From Leptospirillum sp. (GTDB taxonomy: Bacteria; Nitrospirota; Leptospirillia; Leptospirillales; Leptospirillaceae): DNA of 6,620 nucleotides. Below the pieces are notes generated by a model. It saw only the letters and a program-made list of their open reading frames with translations. It ran no database searches and was not told where the DNA came from. Positions 5,781 to 6,620 of the stretch are shown here, in pieces. The stretch's first letter is position 1. The number at the start of each line of letters is the position of its first letter. The stretch lies in NCBI GenBank assembly GCA_027343785.1, contig DAHWKF010000042.1:1-6620 (forward strand). Reading direction: 5' to 3'. The translations under genes and the position numbers were made by a program.

Positions 5781-6620
5781 ATGGAGGGTTTCAGGAAAAA
5801 AGTTCTCTGGTTTCTGGTGGGAATGACCACGGGAATTCTGGCAATTGCGCTAACCGCATTTTTCATCCTCACATCCCCTTCCTTACGAACCCAACTCAAG
5901 GGCACTGTCAAGAAGATCCTCCAATATCACCAAACTGTCGCTGCCATCAAAACCCTTGAAACAAAAAGCAAGGATCTTTTGCATACCGGTATCGTCGTTC
6001 CGGACCGCTTCCTCCATTATCCTTTTCCTGGAAACAGGGTCGAAAAAGAGGGCAATTTCCTGACATGGGTTTCCCCTCTGTCAGACCGTATACAACCCCA
6101 GGATATGCCTCCTTCCAATCTCATGGGGGCAAAAAACAGTTCCAGCCCAATCCACCTGATTGGTCTTCGCGGAGAAACCCTCTCTTTCCAGTTTGTCGTC
6201 CGGTCTTCGCAAGAAACATCAAACATACATGTCGATTTCTCGGTCAATCCTGATTCCCCGGCGGCTTCCTGCATCACAACACACAGATTTCTCGAATATT
6301 ACGAACATTTCACGGCAAGCGACGTCAAATATGGTCCCGTTCATCCCCATGACATTCCGGACCCCCTGATCCCGTTCCATGATCCCTATAAACCAGGCAG
6401 AAAGATTGTTTCCGACATTCATGTGATGTCGGACTTCAACCAGCCGGTCTGGCTCGACATCACTTATTCGAAAAAATGTCCCCCAGGGAAATACGACGGA
6501 CAATTGACTGTCAGATCCGGTGACAACCTCCTACGAAAAACACCTGTCCAATTTGAGATTCTCAAGCCGGTACTCCCGGACAGCGCACCCATCTCTCGCT
6601 GGATGGAGCTTTATGTCAGC
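5781..6620 (+). CDS. membrane-anchored protein with DUF4091/GH123-like N-terminal domain (3' end cut by window)
   Basis: The reading frame is open from ATG 5781 to the window edge (280 codons) with AGGAG at 5770-5774. The protein starts with a basic stretch and one hydrophobic helix (about residues 8-31), then a polar helical stretch (about 36-70), so it looks like a single-pass protein facing the periplasm. From about residue 125 it resembles the beta-sandwich that precedes the catalytic domain in DUF4091/GH123-like proteins: the RGETLSFQFVV opening, DPLIPFHDPY, QPVWLDITY, PPGKYDGQLTV and the LPDSAPISRWMELYVS lead-out. The catalytic domain, if present, is beyond the edge, so enzyme activity cannot be judged. 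A carbohydrate-active role in exopolysaccharide handling is inferred from family and position. GC content (about 42-48% in sampled lines) is well below that of prsR, and a separate promoter is likely because of the 149-base gap. The family call comes from pattern recall and is moderate. Confidence 0.6.
   Translation, partial: MEGFRKKVLWFLVGMTTGILAIALTAFFILTSPSLRTQLKGTVKKILQYHQTVAAIKTLETKSKDLLHTGIVVPDRFLHYPFPGNRVEKEGNFLTWVSPLSDRIQPQDMPPSNLMGAKNSSSPIHLIGLRGETLSFQFVVRSSQETSNIHVDFSVNPDSPAASCITTHRFLEYYEHFTASDVKYGPVHPHDIPDPLIPFHDPYKPGRKIVSDIHVMSDFNQPVWLDITYSKKCPPGKYDGQLTVRSGDNLLRKTPVQFEILKPVLPDSAPISRWMELYVS

Overview
The window holds most of a gene cluster for an exosortase protein-sorting system of the PEP-CTERM type, with its two-component regulators. 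Everything lies on the + strand. The host is a Gram-negative (diderm) bacterium with fairly GC-rich genes: hand counts of sample lines in the core genes give roughly 58-65% GC. The taxon cannot be fixed from this sequence. A Nitrospirota/Leptospirillum-like or proteobacterial exopolysaccharide-producing organism would fit, but this is a weak inference.

Layout. (1) Nucleotides 1-1274 are the 3' part of a PrsK-type sensor histidine kinase gene, cut by the left edge. It is followed by a weak terminator-like hairpin. (2) Nucleotides 1275-1775 form a ~500-base gap that is locally very AT-rich. It carries several near-perfect palindromes and a well-formed sigma-54 (-24/-12) promoter at 1693-1709. 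(3) Nucleotides 1776-5631 are a tight four-gene operon in which every junction overlaps: galU (UTP-glucose-1-phosphate uridylyltransferase), an 8-TM exosortase with an intact Cys/Arg/His triad, a stand-alone EpsI, and a PrsR-type response regulator with receiver, sigma-54 AAA+ and Fis-type HTH domains. (4) After a 149-base gap, the start of a sixth gene (5781 to the right edge) encodes a membrane-anchored protein. Its outer region resembles the N-terminal beta-sandwich of DUF4091/GH123-like proteins. It is clearly lower in GC (about 42-48% in sampled lines) than the operon.

How the parts may work together. PrsK senses an unknown signal and phosphorylates PrsR, which activates RpoN-dependent transcription. 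The sigma-54 promoter sits in front of the operon that encodes PrsR itself, so positive autoregulation is likely. GalU supplies UDP-glucose, the precursor for envelope or exopolysaccharide sugars. Exosortase and EpsI process and anchor C-terminally tagged secreted proteins at the inner membrane, a process usually linked to exopolysaccharide export. No PEP-CTERM substrate is encoded in this window.

The least expected features are the separation of prsK from prsR by galU-exosortase-epsI, the cluster of palindromes around the sigma-54 promoter (one centred on the predicted transcription start), an exosortase whose active-site context does not look like classical XrtA, and the lower-GC membrane-anchored GH123-like gene next door.
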